NCBI RefSeq assembly: GCF_006782915.1
Contig: NZ_VCNP01000049.1
Location: forward strand, 1-64,000
Direction: 5' to 3'
From: Streptomyces calvus
GTDB taxonomy: Bacteria; Actinomycetota; Actinomycetes; Streptomycetales; Streptomycetaceae
DNA length: 64,000 bases
The notes below the pieces were generated by a model. It did no database searches. It had not been told where the DNA came from and was given only the letters and a program-made list of their open reading frames with translations. Position numbers and translations under genes: made by a program. Positions 8,392-16,157 of this stretch are shown here, piece by piece (the first letter of the stretch is position 1; each line of letters begins with the position of its first letter).

Positions 8392-9665
8392 TCACCCTCG
8401 CCGTACGGCTGAAGAACCTCGCCTTCCTCCTCGTCGCCGTCCTCGCCCTGTCCTACCTCGGCATCCGCTACGCCGACCTCGGCCGGTACGTCGGCGTCGC
8501 CGACTACTACACCGTCGACGTCCGACTCCCGCGCACCGGCGGCCTGTTCACGCACTCCGACGTCACCTACCGGGGCGTCTCGGTGGGACGCGTCGGCCCG
8601 ATCGACCTCACCGCCGACGGCGTCGTCGCCGAACTGCGCATCAGGAAGTCCGCCCCGCGCATCCCCGCAGACACCCGCGCCGTCGTCGCCGGGCTGTCCG
8701 CCGTGGGCGAGCAGTACATCGACCTGCGGCCCGAGAGCGACGGCGGCCCCTACCTCGCCGACGGCACCCGCATCGCGCAGTCCGACACCCAGGTGCCGGC
8801 CCCCGTCACCGACGTCCTCACCGGCCTCGACGACCTCGTCACCTCCGTCCCGCTGGAGGACCTGCGCACGGTCGTCGACGAGTTCGGCGAGGTCTTCGAA
8901 GGACACGGCGACGACCTCCGGGTGCTGCTCGACAGCGGCGGCGCGTTCGTGGCGGCCGCCGACCGCGCCCTGCCGTCCACCAGCCGGCTCATCACCGACG
9001 GCGAGACGGTGCTGCGCACCCAGGCCGAGGAGGCGCGGGCCATCCGGGACTTCGCCACCGGCGCGCGGGAACTGGCCCGCACCCTCAAGGGCTCCGACGC
9101 CGACCTGCGCCGCCTGCTCGCCGTCACCCCGGAGGCCGCCACGCAGGTCAGCGGCGTCCTGCGGGACCTCGACCCGAGCCTCGGCGTCGTCCTCGCCAAC
9201 CTGCTCACCACCTCCGAGATCGCCGTCACCCGGCAGCGCGGCATGGAGGAACTCCTCGTGACCTACCCGGCGGCCGTCGCCGCCGGCGCCACCGCCGTCG
9301 ACGGAGGGAAGCTGAACCTCGGCATGGCCGTCACCTTCTTCCAGCCCCTGCCCTGCACCACCGGATACGGCGGCACCCGCTACCGCAACGGCCTCGACCT
9401 CGGCACCGCGCCCGCCCTCAACACCGGCGCCGCCTGCACCGCCCCGGCCTCGTCCGGCTCCAACGTGCGCGGCTCGGCGAACGCCCCGAAGGGCGGCGCC
9501 GTGCCCGAACCCGCCAGGCCGGGCTCGCTGCCCTCGGGGAGCGGCGGGGCGCCGAAGGGCGGGCGCGAGGCGCTGCCCGGCGCGCTCGCCCTGCCCGGCC
9601 AGGACGGCGAGGCACCGGCGGACCTGGCGGGACTCCTCGCCCCGGCCACCGGGAGCACACGATGA
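8388..9665 (+). CDS. mceF: MCE-domain lipid-transfer protein MceF
   Basis: Sixth and last MCE subunit, 425 aa. The N-terminal anchor (about residues 7-27) is followed by the MCE core RTGGLFTHSDVTYRGVSVGR, typical of MceF, and AVGEQYIDLRPES. A long alpha-helical region carries the C-terminal FFQPLPCTTGYGGTRYRNG, also an MceF trait. The final 70 residues are Gly/Ala/Pro-rich. It overlaps the preceding and following genes by 4 nt each, so A-F and the first accessory protein form one uninterrupted translational chain. Confidence 0.9.
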   Translation: MITLAVRLKNLAFLLVAVLALSYLGIRYADLGRYVGVADYYTVDVRLPRTGGLFTHSDVTYRGVSVGRVGPIDLTADGVVAELRIRKSAPRIPADTRAVVAGLSAVGEQYIDLRPESDGGPYLADGTRIAQSDTQVPAPVTDVLTGLDDLVTSVPLEDLRTVVDEFGEVFEGHGDDLRVLLDSGGAFVAAADRALPSTSRLITDGETVLRTQAEEARAIRDFATGARELARTLKGSDADLRRLLAVTPEAATQVSGVLRDLDPSLGVVLANLLTTSEIAVTRQRGMEELLVTYPAAVAAGATAVDGGKLNLGMAVTFFQPLPCTTGYGGTRYRNGLDLGTAPALNTGAACTAPASSGSNVRGSANAPKGGAVPEPARPGSLPSGSGGAPKGGREALPGALALPGQDGEAPADLAGLLAPATGSTR

Positions 9666-10177
9666 GACGGGCCCGGATCCTCACCGGAGCGGGGCTGGTG
9701 CTGGCCCTCGGGTTCTGCGGCACGGGCGCGTGGACGTACGCACAGGCACGCACCGACGACACGCTCGCGTACGGCAGGGAGCGGGACGAGGCGCTCGCCG
9801 ACGGACGGGCCGCCGTCGCCGTGCTCACCACGCTCGACGCCTCCACCCGGCAGCGGGCGGAACGCGGCGTGCGGGCCTGGCGGGCCGTGTCCACGGGGCC
9901 GCTGCGCGAGGAACTGGGCCGCGCCGGGGCCGAGTCGGGTGCCTCGGCGCGCGGCACCGTCACCGAGGCCGCCGTCACCGCGCTCGACCCGCGGACCGGC
10001 ACGGCGAAACTCATCGCCACCGTCCGCGTCGAGGTCACCTCCGCCGGGTCGAGCAGGCCGGCCGTCGACCGCAAGCGACTGGAGGCGGTCCTGGCCCGCA
10101 CGGGCGAGGCCGAGTGGAAGGTCAGGGCCCTGAGCGCGGTACCGCTCACGGCGGCGGAGGAAGGCGAGGACCGATGA
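9662..10177 (+). CDS. Mce-associated membrane protein 1
   Basis: Small protein of 171 aa with one N-terminal membrane span (about residues 7-26) and an extracytoplasmic alpha/beta domain, the layout of Mce-associated proteins (Mam/Mas, related to the VirB8/NTF2-like fold). In Mycobacterium such proteins stabilise or regulate the MCE complex. It overlaps mceF by ATGA and the next gene by 4 nt. It resembles the gene at 11013: both have a span, then a REDxAL/QRDAAL segment and a central LxTLD/LNTLDH motif, so the two look like paralogues. Confidence 0.8.
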   Translation: MRRARILTGAGLVLALGFCGTGAWTYAQARTDDTLAYGRERDEALADGRAAVAVLTTLDASTRQRAERGVRAWRAVSTGPLREELGRAGAESGASARGTVTEAAVTALDPRTGTAKLIATVRVEVTSAGSSRPAVDRKRLEAVLARTGEAEWKVRALSAVPLTAAEEGEDR

Positions 10178-10758
10178 CAGGCAGAACAGCGGAGCCCGCC
10201 ACGGAGGCGGCGGACGACGACGGCGGGGAACTCCTGGCCGGCACCCGCGGCACCTCGCGCCGTGGCCTGCGCCGGCTTCTCCTCGTCGGGACCGCCGCGG
10301 TGCTGGTCCTCGGCGGCTGCGGCTTCCTGCACGCCGCGCACCGGCTGAACTCCGCACCGTCCGCCGAGAACCGCGCGCTCACCGACACCGAGGCCACCGC
10401 GCGCGTCGCCGGCGAGGTCGGCAACGCCCTCGCCCGCGTCTTCTCGTACACGCCGGACGGCACCGCGGCCGCCGAGCGTTCCGCCCGCACCGTGCTGGAC
10501 GGTCGCGCCGCCCGCCAGTACGACGTCCTCTTCGACCGGGTCCGCGGCGACGTCGCCGAGCAGCGCGTCACCCTGAGCACCCGGGCCGTCCGCACCGGGG
10601 TGGTCGAACTGGACGGTGACCGGGCGCGGTTGCTGGTCTTCCTCGACCAGACCTCCCGCCGCGGCACGGACGCTGCCACCACCGCGCCGGCCCAGCTCAC
10701 CGTCACGGCCCGGCTCCGGGACGACCGGTGGCGGATCGTCGACATCACGGCCCGCTGA
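10174..10758 (+). CDS. Mce-associated membrane protein 2
   Basis: Protein of 194 aa: a 33-residue cytoplasmic N-terminus rich in acidic and basic residues, one membrane span (about 35-52), then an outer domain with ENRALTDTEATARVAGEVGN and a C-terminal beta-rich part ending LRDDRWRIVDITAR. The domain is paralogous to that in the gene at 11618 (there ALTDVARTSEIKGQTAKAVG and HRDGRWLVSGIDTFGR). The accessory genes therefore occur as two alternating pairs. It is followed by a repeat-filled gap rather than another overlap. Confidence 0.78.
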   Translation: MTGRTAEPATEAADDDGGELLAGTRGTSRRGLRRLLLVGTAAVLVLGGCGFLHAAHRLNSAPSAENRALTDTEATARVAGEVGNALARVFSYTPDGTAAAERSARTVLDGRAARQYDVLFDRVRGDVAEQRVTLSTRAVRTGVVELDGDRARLLVFLDQTSRRGTDAATTAPAQLTVTARLRDDRWRIVDITAR

Positions 10759-10985
10759 ACCCGAAAGCCCTCCGACCCGAGAGCCGCAGAACCCCACTGA
10801 CCCGACGGGAGAGCCCGCAGAACCCCACTCCACCGACCGGAGAGCCCGCGGAACCCCGCTGAACCCCCGCTGACCCGACCGGAGAACCCGCAGAACCCCC
10901 GCTGATCCGACCGGAGAACCCGCAGAACTCCGCAGAACCCCCGCTGAACCGACCGGAGAACCCGCAGAACCCCACTGACCCGCCG
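10745..10985 (+). repeat. Degenerate ~31-bp tandem repeats inside the mce operon
   Basis: About six imperfect copies, with the core GAGARCCCGCAGAACCCC starting at 10779, 10809, 10840, 10882, 10914 and 10956. Spacings are 30, 31, 42, 32 and 42 bp; the longer ones contain an extra 10 or 11 bp. Most copies also contain CCGCTGAACCC or CACTGACCCGAC, which matches the end of the preceding gene (GGCCCGCTGAACCCGA at 10749-10764) including its TGA stop. The array fills the gap between two accessory genes. It could act as an RNA structure or merely be slippage-generated. Confidence 0.8.
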
Positions 10986-11012
10986 CACGTGCGCGGGAGA
11001 CTGGAGCGCCCC

Positions 11013-11561
11013 ATGAAACGCGCGGTCCGCGTCCTCGCCGGAGCCCGGCCCCGGCCGCTGCCGGCCCTCGCCCTCGTCCTCACCCTCGTCGCGGGCGGGT
11101 TCGCCGCGTGGACCGGTCAGGACTGGTACCGCGCGGCCCACGACGACCGGGCCGCGTACGCCGCGCAGCGGGACGCGGCGCTCGCCGCCGGGGAGCAGGC
11201 CGTGCAGAACCTCAACACGCTCGACCACCGCGACCTGGACCGCGGCCTCGACCTGTGGGAGTCCTCGACGGCCGGCGAACTGCACGACCAACTCGCTTCT
11301 GGGCGCGATGAGTTCGCGGAGCAGGTGAAGGCGGCGAAGACGGTCACCACGGCCCGGGTGCTGTCGGGCGCCGTCACCGAGCTCGACGACCGCGCCGGCC
11401 GCGCCCGGGTGCTGGTCGCCCTGCGCGTCACCGTCAGGGCGTCCGACGGCGCGAAGACCGACAAGGACAGCCGCATGCTCGGCGAACTCACCCGGACCGG
11501 GGGCCGGTGGAAGCTGAGCGCCCTGGGCCAGGCACCCGTGGGCGGCACACCAGCCGGCTGA
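11013..11561 (+). CDS. Mce-associated membrane protein 3
   Basis: Protein of 182 aa with one N-terminal span (about residues 16-35) and an outer domain. The motif QRDAALAAGEQAVQNLNTLD is shared in outline with the gene at 9662, supporting duplication of a two-gene accessory unit. The ATG at 11013 is preferred over the in-frame GTG at 10989 because GGAG lies 6 nt upstream of it. The function is inferred from position: it should assemble with or regulate the MCE complex at the membrane. Confidence 0.78.
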   Translation: MKRAVRVLAGARPRPLPALALVLTLVAGGFAAWTGQDWYRAAHDDRAAYAAQRDAALAAGEQAVQNLNTLDHRDLDRGLDLWESSTAGELHDQLASGRDEFAEQVKAAKTVTTARVLSGAVTELDDRAGRARVLVALRVTVRASDGAKTDKDSRMLGELTRTGGRWKLSALGQAPVGGTPAG

Positions 11562-11617
11562 CCCGGGCCCGTACCGCCCACGCCGCCCCTGCCGTGCACC
11601 GAGGAGGACACCGCACG

Positions 11618-12448
11618 ATGTCGACGACCCGCCACCACATCAACCGCCAGCGCCGCCGCCGGGACCGCGAGACCCGGTCCGCCGCCGTCGACGCGAGCCC
11701 GGAGCGCGCCGGGGGCCGGACCCGCGCGGGCGGCACGGCCGTCCTGCCCGCTCCCCGCGCCTCGTCCGCCGCACGGACCGCCGGACCGGCCGCCGCACGG
11801 ACCGCCGGACCGGCCGCCGCACGGACCGCCGGACCGGCCGCCGGGCCGGTCGCCAGGGACGGCGGGCGGCGGGAGCGGAAGACGGGCAGGACCGCGGGCC
11901 TCGCCGTGCTCTGCGCGCTGACCCTGCTCCTCGGCGGCTTCGCCGGCTGGGCCCGCGCGCAGGCCGAGGCGCTGCGGGCCGAGCCCGCCCGCGGCAACAC
12001 CGCCCTCACCGACGTCGCCCGCACCAGCGAGATCAAGGGACAGACGGCGAAGGCCGTCGGCCTGCTCTTCTCCTACGACCACACCGAGCCCGACGCCCTC
12101 GGCAAGGCCGCGAAGGACCTCCTCACGGGGAAGGCGGTCGGCCAACACGCCGCGCTGCTGGCCGACGTCCGCAAGCGGGCCGACGAGCGGAAGGCGGTCA
12201 TCACCACGACGGTCACCGAGAGCGCGGTCGAACGGATCGACGGCGACCGGGCCCGGGTCCTCGTCTACGCCGACCAGAGCAGCGTCGCCACCGCCGGCGC
12301 CGAGTCCTCCACGGGCGGCGGCGCGAAGGGCGAGGACGGGGCGGACGCGCGGGACGAGGGCGTGTACGCGGGAGCCGTGCTCGCCGTCGACGTGGTGCAC
12401 CGCGACGGACGCTGGCTGGTCTCCGGCATCGACACCTTCGGCCGCTGA
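11618..12448 (+). CDS. Mce-associated membrane protein 4 with repeat-bearing N-terminus
   Basis: Protein of 276 aa, starting at ATG 11618 after a GAGGAGG ribosome-binding site. The cytoplasmic N-terminus (about 90 residues) is basic and contains three to four copies of ARTAGPAA encoded by a 21-bp DNA repeat (about 11763-11843). One membrane span (about 96-114) and an outer domain paralogous to the gene at 10174 follow. Repeat copy number in the cytoplasmic tail may vary between strains. It is the fourth Mce-associated protein; the transglycosylase-like gene begins 74 nt downstream. Confidence 0.76.
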   Translation: MSTTRHHINRQRRRRDRETRSAAVDASPERAGGRTRAGGTAVLPAPRASSAARTAGPAAARTAGPAAARTAGPAAGPVARDGGRRERKTGRTAGLAVLCALTLLLGGFAGWARAQAEALRAEPARGNTALTDVARTSEIKGQTAKAVGLLFSYDHTEPDALGKAAKDLLTGKAVGQHAALLADVRKRADERKAVITTTVTESAVERIDGDRARVLVYADQSSVATAGAESSTGGGAKGEDGADARDEGVYAGAVLAVDVVHRDGRWLVSGIDTFGR

Positions 12449-12522
12449 CCACCGTACGCCCGCCCGCACCCCGGCACCTGCCCGTTCCCGCACCGCCGAC
12501 GGATCCGACAGGAGTGACCGCC

Positions 12523-13803
12523 ATGTCCGTACGCCGCGCCCGACGTCCGTACGCCGGCCGGGCCCGCAGGGGACTGCGGGCGACCGCCGTGGCGGTGACG
12601 GCCATGGCGGCCCTCACCGCCTCCCAGGCGCCCGGCCTCACCGGCGACGCGCAGGACGCCCACGCCGCCCCGCCCGCCGACGGCCCGCACACCCCGGCGG
12701 CCGGCGGCCCGTACGCCGACCTCGCTCCGCCGGGGGACGGCTCCTACCACACCGAACTCCCGCCCCTGCGGTCCCCGGACGCCGCGTCGGACGCACCGGC
12801 GCTCGTGCGCACCATCCGGGCCCAGTCCGGCATTCCGGCCACCGTGCTGCGCGCCTACCGTGCCGCCGAGACCTCCGTCGGCCGGACCGACCCCGGCTGC
12901 CGGCTGCCGTGGGAGCTGCTCGCGGCGATCGGCAAGGTGGAGTCCGGTCAGGCGCGCGGCGGTGCGGTCGACCGGAACGGCACCACGCGGGGCCGCATCA
13001 CCGGGCCGGCGCTCGACGGGCGGGGCTTCGCCCTGATCCGGGACACGGACGGAGGCGCCCACGACGGGGACACGGTGTACGACCGTGCGGTGGGGCCGAT
13101 GCAGTTCCTGCCGTCGACCTGGGCCCGGTGGGGCACGGACGGCAACGGTGACGGCCGTGCCGACCCGAACAACATCTTCGACGCGGCCCTGGCCGCCGGG
13201 CACTACCTGTGCGCGGGCGACCGGGACCTGGGCCGGGCCGCGGACCTGGACCGGGCGATCCTCGGCTACAACCACTCCCGCGCCTACCTGAGACTGGTCA
13301 GGTACTGGCTGGAGTTCTACCGCCGCGGCGTGCACACCGTCCCCGACGGGAGCGGCGTCGTCCCGAGGAGTCCCGGCGCGGGCGGCGACACCCCGGCGAC
13401 CGAGCCCGTCGACGGCGGAAACCGCGGGAGTGGTCAGAACGGCGGCACGGGGGACGGGAACGGGGGCGGCGGTGGCGTCGTCATCGGCCCGGACCCGAGC
13501 ACCCCGGTCAGCCCCGGACCGTCCCCGTCCGCCCCGTCACCCACCCCGTCACCCACCCCGTCACCCACTCCGGCGCCCACCTCCCCGTCCCCGGACCCCT
13601 CCTCCCCGACGGCCCCTCCGACGAGCCAGGACCCGTCGCAGCCGCCCGGCGGATCCCCCACGGCAACTCCGACACCGACCGACCCGGCCCCCTCGCCCAC
13701 GGACCCGGACACCTGCCCCTCGGAATCGGCGACCCCGTCCCCGGACCCCGAACCGTCCCCGACCGCCTCGCCCTGCCCGACGCCCCCGGCCGCCGCTCCC
13801 TGA
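12523..13803 (+). CDS. Secreted lytic transglycosylase-like protein with Pro/Ser/Thr tail
   Basis: Exported protein of 426 aa. The N-terminal signal segment (about residues 15-45) has a basic start and ends near AHAAP. The catalytic region (about 120-265) has the MltB-type SLT layout: PWELLAAIGKVESG with the candidate catalytic Glu, then VGPMQFLPSTWARWGTDGNG, and YNHSRAYLRLV. The last 150 residues are a Pro/Ser/Thr/Asp-rich disordered tail. It probably cleaves glycan strands of peptidoglycan. The ATG at 12523 has AGGAG 8 nt upstream. Its place at the end of the mce operon suggests a role in making room for the complex in the wall, which is inference. Confidence 0.85.
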   Translation: MSVRRARRPYAGRARRGLRATAVAVTAMAALTASQAPGLTGDAQDAHAAPPADGPHTPAAGGPYADLAPPGDGSYHTELPPLRSPDAASDAPALVRTIRAQSGIPATVLRAYRAAETSVGRTDPGCRLPWELLAAIGKVESGQARGGAVDRNGTTRGRITGPALDGRGFALIRDTDGGAHDGDTVYDRAVGPMQFLPSTWARWGTDGNGDGRADPNNIFDAALAAGHYLCAGDRDLGRAADLDRAILGYNHSRAYLRLVRYWLEFYRRGVHTVPDGSGVVPRSPGAGGDTPATEPVDGGNRGSGQNGGTGDGNGGGGGVVIGPDPSTPVSPGPSPSAPSPTPSPTPSPTPAPTSPSPDPSSPTAPPTSQDPSQPPGGSPTATPTPTDPAPSPTDPDTCPSESATPSPDPEPSPTASPCPTPPAAAP

Positions 13804-13995
13804 ACATGAGACGACCGCGTACCGCGACGACCGCGTACCGCGACGACCGCGCACCGTGAGTGCGGCGTACCGTAAGGGCCGTTCACACGACGGTCGTTCA
13901 CACGAGGGCCGCGCACCACACGCGTCGCGCACCACGAGGGCTGCGCACTACAGGCGCTGCGCGCCGCGAGGGACCGTGCACCGTGCGGACCGCGG
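13804..13995. other. Gap with short GACCGCG(T/C)ACCG repeats
   Basis: Convergent 3' region between the transglycosylase-like gene and the aminotransferase. It contains several imperfect copies of ACGACCGCGTACCGCG near 13810-13860 and related CACACGANGGNCG motifs to about 13930. No gene, clear terminator or RNA was recognised. Confidence 0.5.
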
Positions 13996-15642
13996 TCAGC
14001 CGGCCCGGCCCATGCCCGCCGCGTACGGCCAGCCCTGCGGTCCGGGCCGGCCGGGTGCCGGGGCGGCGGAGAGGCCGTCGGTGCCCCGGACCTGCGCGGC
14101 CGTCAGACCGCCCCGGGCCGGGACACCGGGCGGCGTGGGCCCGGTCGGCTGCGGCAGGGGAGCGGGCGCGACCCCGGGAACAGGGGCGGCGACAGGGGCG
14201 GCGACAGGAGGGACCACGGCCGCCGCGGCGGGCATCGGCACCGGCATCGGCGCCACGGGCCCCATGGGCCCCATGGGCGCGGCGGGAGCCACCGGTGCGG
14301 CGGGCACCGTGGCGGCCGCCGGCGCCAACGGCTGCGGCAGCGGCTGCGGAAGAGGCTGCGGCACCGGCTGCTGCGGTACGGCCGGTGCGCCCGCCGGAAC
14401 CCCCGCCGAAGCCGGCGGCGGCATCGGCACGCCGGCCCCGTTGGTCTGGCTGACCAGCCGGTCGACGGCCGCCGTGCCCGAGCTGTAGCCGGTTCCGGTC
14501 GCGGGCCCCGGCACGGCGGCTCCCCTCCTGGCCGTCCCGTAGAGCACCTGCTCCAGGCCGGTCACCAGGCGACGCACATCGACCTGGGGACGTACCACGA
14601 GACGCAGGAAGCGGCTGGAGGAGCCGATCTTGTTGCCGCACTCGCGGACCAGGATCCGGTGCTCGGTGAGCATCCGGTCCCGGACCACGGTGCCCTCGGC
14701 GCCCACGGGGAGGCGCACGAAGAGGAAGTTGCCCTGGGACGGGTAGACCGTCAGTCCGGGCAGTGCGGAGAGCTGGCCGGACATGTCCATCCGGTCGCGG
14801 CGCACCTGGTGCAGGCTCTGCGCGTACTCGGCGCCGTGCTCCTTCAGCATGAACACCACGTGCTCGGCGAAGGAGTTGAGGTTCCACTTGGGGAGCATGG
14901 ACCTCACCCGGCCCGCGAGCGCCGGGTTGGCGACCAGGTAGCCGAAGCGGATGCCGTGCAGGCCGAAGTTCTTGCCGAGGCTGCGCAGCACGATGACGTT
15001 GGGCCGCAGCATGGCCTCCTGCACCACGCTCGGTTCGTTCTCCGCGTCGGCGAACTCCAGGAACGACTCGTCGACCACCACCAGGTCCAGGTCCGCCATC
15101 GCGTCCATGAACTGCACGACCGCGTGCTTGTGCAGGAAGCCGCCGTCGGGGTTGTTCGGGTTGCAGATCACCGCGACCCGGGTGCCGCGCGCGCGGATGA
15201 ACTCGGCGTACTGCGCGAGGTCCAGGGCGAAGCCGCCGGACTCCTGGAGCGGGAACATGTCGACCCGCTTGCCGGTCTCCATGGGCTGGTCGGTCCAGCG
15301 GCCGAAGGTGGGGACGGGGACGGCGAGGGACTCGCGGACCAGCAGGTGGTCGATCCAGGTGATGAGTTCGGTGGAGCCGTTGCCCATCGCCACGCACTGC
15401 GGCGGGAGTTGGAGCAGGCCGCACAGCTCGGCGGTGATGGTGTCGGCGCTGCTCGGGTAGTACGTGATGATGTCGCGGAGCCTGGCCGCCATCTCCTCGA
15501 ACATGGCGGGGGTGGGGAAGTACGGATTGCAGGGGATGCAGAAGTCCACCGGGCCGGCCCCGTCGCTCTCCCGTGTCAGCGCCGCCATCGACGGGCTGTG
15601 CGCCGCGGTACTGCGGAACAACGAGGTGACGTTGTCGGCCAT
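13996..15642 (-). CDS. PLP-dependent class I/II aminotransferase (HisC/CobD-like) with low-complexity tail
   Basis: Cytoplasmic aminotransferase. The first 400 residues are a complete fold-type I domain: ICNPNNPDGG (PLP-binding Asn and Pro), VVVDESFLEFAD, and RSLGKNFGLHGIRFGYL with the Schiff-base Lys. The substrate cannot be read from sequence; histidinol phosphate or threonine phosphate are family precedents. The last 150 residues are a Pro/Ala/Gln/Gly/Met repeat-like tail not needed for catalysis and unusual in length. The ATG at 15642 follows GGAGG by 4 nt; the frame is open further upstream without support. It stands alone between two repeat regions. Confidence 0.85.
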   Translation of the reverse strand: MADNVTSLFRSTAAHSPSMAALTRESDGAGPVDFCIPCNPYFPTPAMFEEMAARLRDIITYYPSSADTITAELCGLLQLPPQCVAMGNGSTELITWIDHLLVRESLAVPVPTFGRWTDQPMETGKRVDMFPLQESGGFALDLAQYAEFIRARGTRVAVICNPNNPDGGFLHKHAVVQFMDAMADLDLVVVDESFLEFADAENEPSVVQEAMLRPNVIVLRSLGKNFGLHGIRFGYLVANPALAGRVRSMLPKWNLNSFAEHVVFMLKEHGAEYAQSLHQVRRDRMDMSGQLSALPGLTVYPSQGNFLFVRLPVGAEGTVVRDRMLTEHRILVRECGNKIGSSSRFLRLVVRPQVDVRRLVTGLEQVLYGTARRGAAVPGPATGTGYSSGTAAVDRLVSQTNGAGVPMPPPASAGVPAGAPAVPQQPVPQPLPQPLPQPLAPAAATVPAAPVAPAAPMGPMGPVAPMPVPMPAAAAVVPPVAAPVAAPVPGVAPAPLPQPTGPTPPGVPARGGLTAAQVRGTDGLSAAPAPGRPGPQGWPYAAGMGRAG

Positions 15643-15774
15643 GGAACCTCCGTGTGCGGCGGGCCCGCCGGGGACGTCCGGGCCCGTCATGCCTGGGTGG
15701 CCCGCGCGGGGGAACGCGGGCCACCCAGGGGTACGGAGCGCGGCACGGGGCCGTTCAGCTCATGTGAGGAAAAT

Positions 15775-15900
15775 GTGACCACCGGAGCCGCCCGAACCAC
15801 CGGAGCCGCCCGGACCACCGGAGCCGCCCGAACCACCGGAGCCGCACGGACCACCGGAGCCGCCCGGACCACCGGAGCCGCCCGGACCACCGGAGCCGCC
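15775..15900. repeat. 18-bp tandem repeats, CCGGAGCCGCCCGRACCA
   Basis: About seven copies of an 18-bp unit in exact register, differing by single bases (GAACCA, GGACCA, GCACGGACCA). They lie in the gap between the aminotransferase promoter side and the 3' end of the aldose 1-epimerase. The unit is a multiple of three and is open in several frames, but no start with a ribosome-binding site was found, so it is treated as non-coding. Confidence 0.85.
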
Positions 15901-16157
15901 GGGGCTCAGGAGCCCTCGAACGACCGGAGCCGCCCTGACCACCGAGCCGCCGGAGCCGCAGAGGCTGCCGGAGCCGCCCTGACCCCCGAGCCGCCGGAGC
16001 CGCAGAGGCTGCCGGAGCCGCCCTGACCACCGAGCCGCCGGAGCCGCAGAGGCTGCCGGAGCCGCCCTGACCACCGAGCCGCCGGAGCCGCCCCCACCAC
16101 CGGGCCACCGGAGCCTCCCGGCCCGCCGGCGCTCAGGAGCCGCCCGGCCGCCGGCGC
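15901..16157. repeat. 44-bp tandem repeats plus copies of the galM 3' end
   Basis: Units beginning CCCTGACC start at 15933, 15977, 16021 and 16065, exactly 44 bp apart, with near-identical sequence (contains GCCGGAGCCGCAGAGGCTGC). The 44-bp period is not a multiple of three, which argues against coding. Nearby, GGCGCTCAGGAGCCG occurs at about 16127 and again at about 16152; the second copy holds the stop codon and last codons of the aldose 1-epimerase gene, and a third partial copy GGGCTCAGGAGCC is at 15902. The gap therefore carries duplicates of the gene's terminal codons. Confidence 0.85.
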
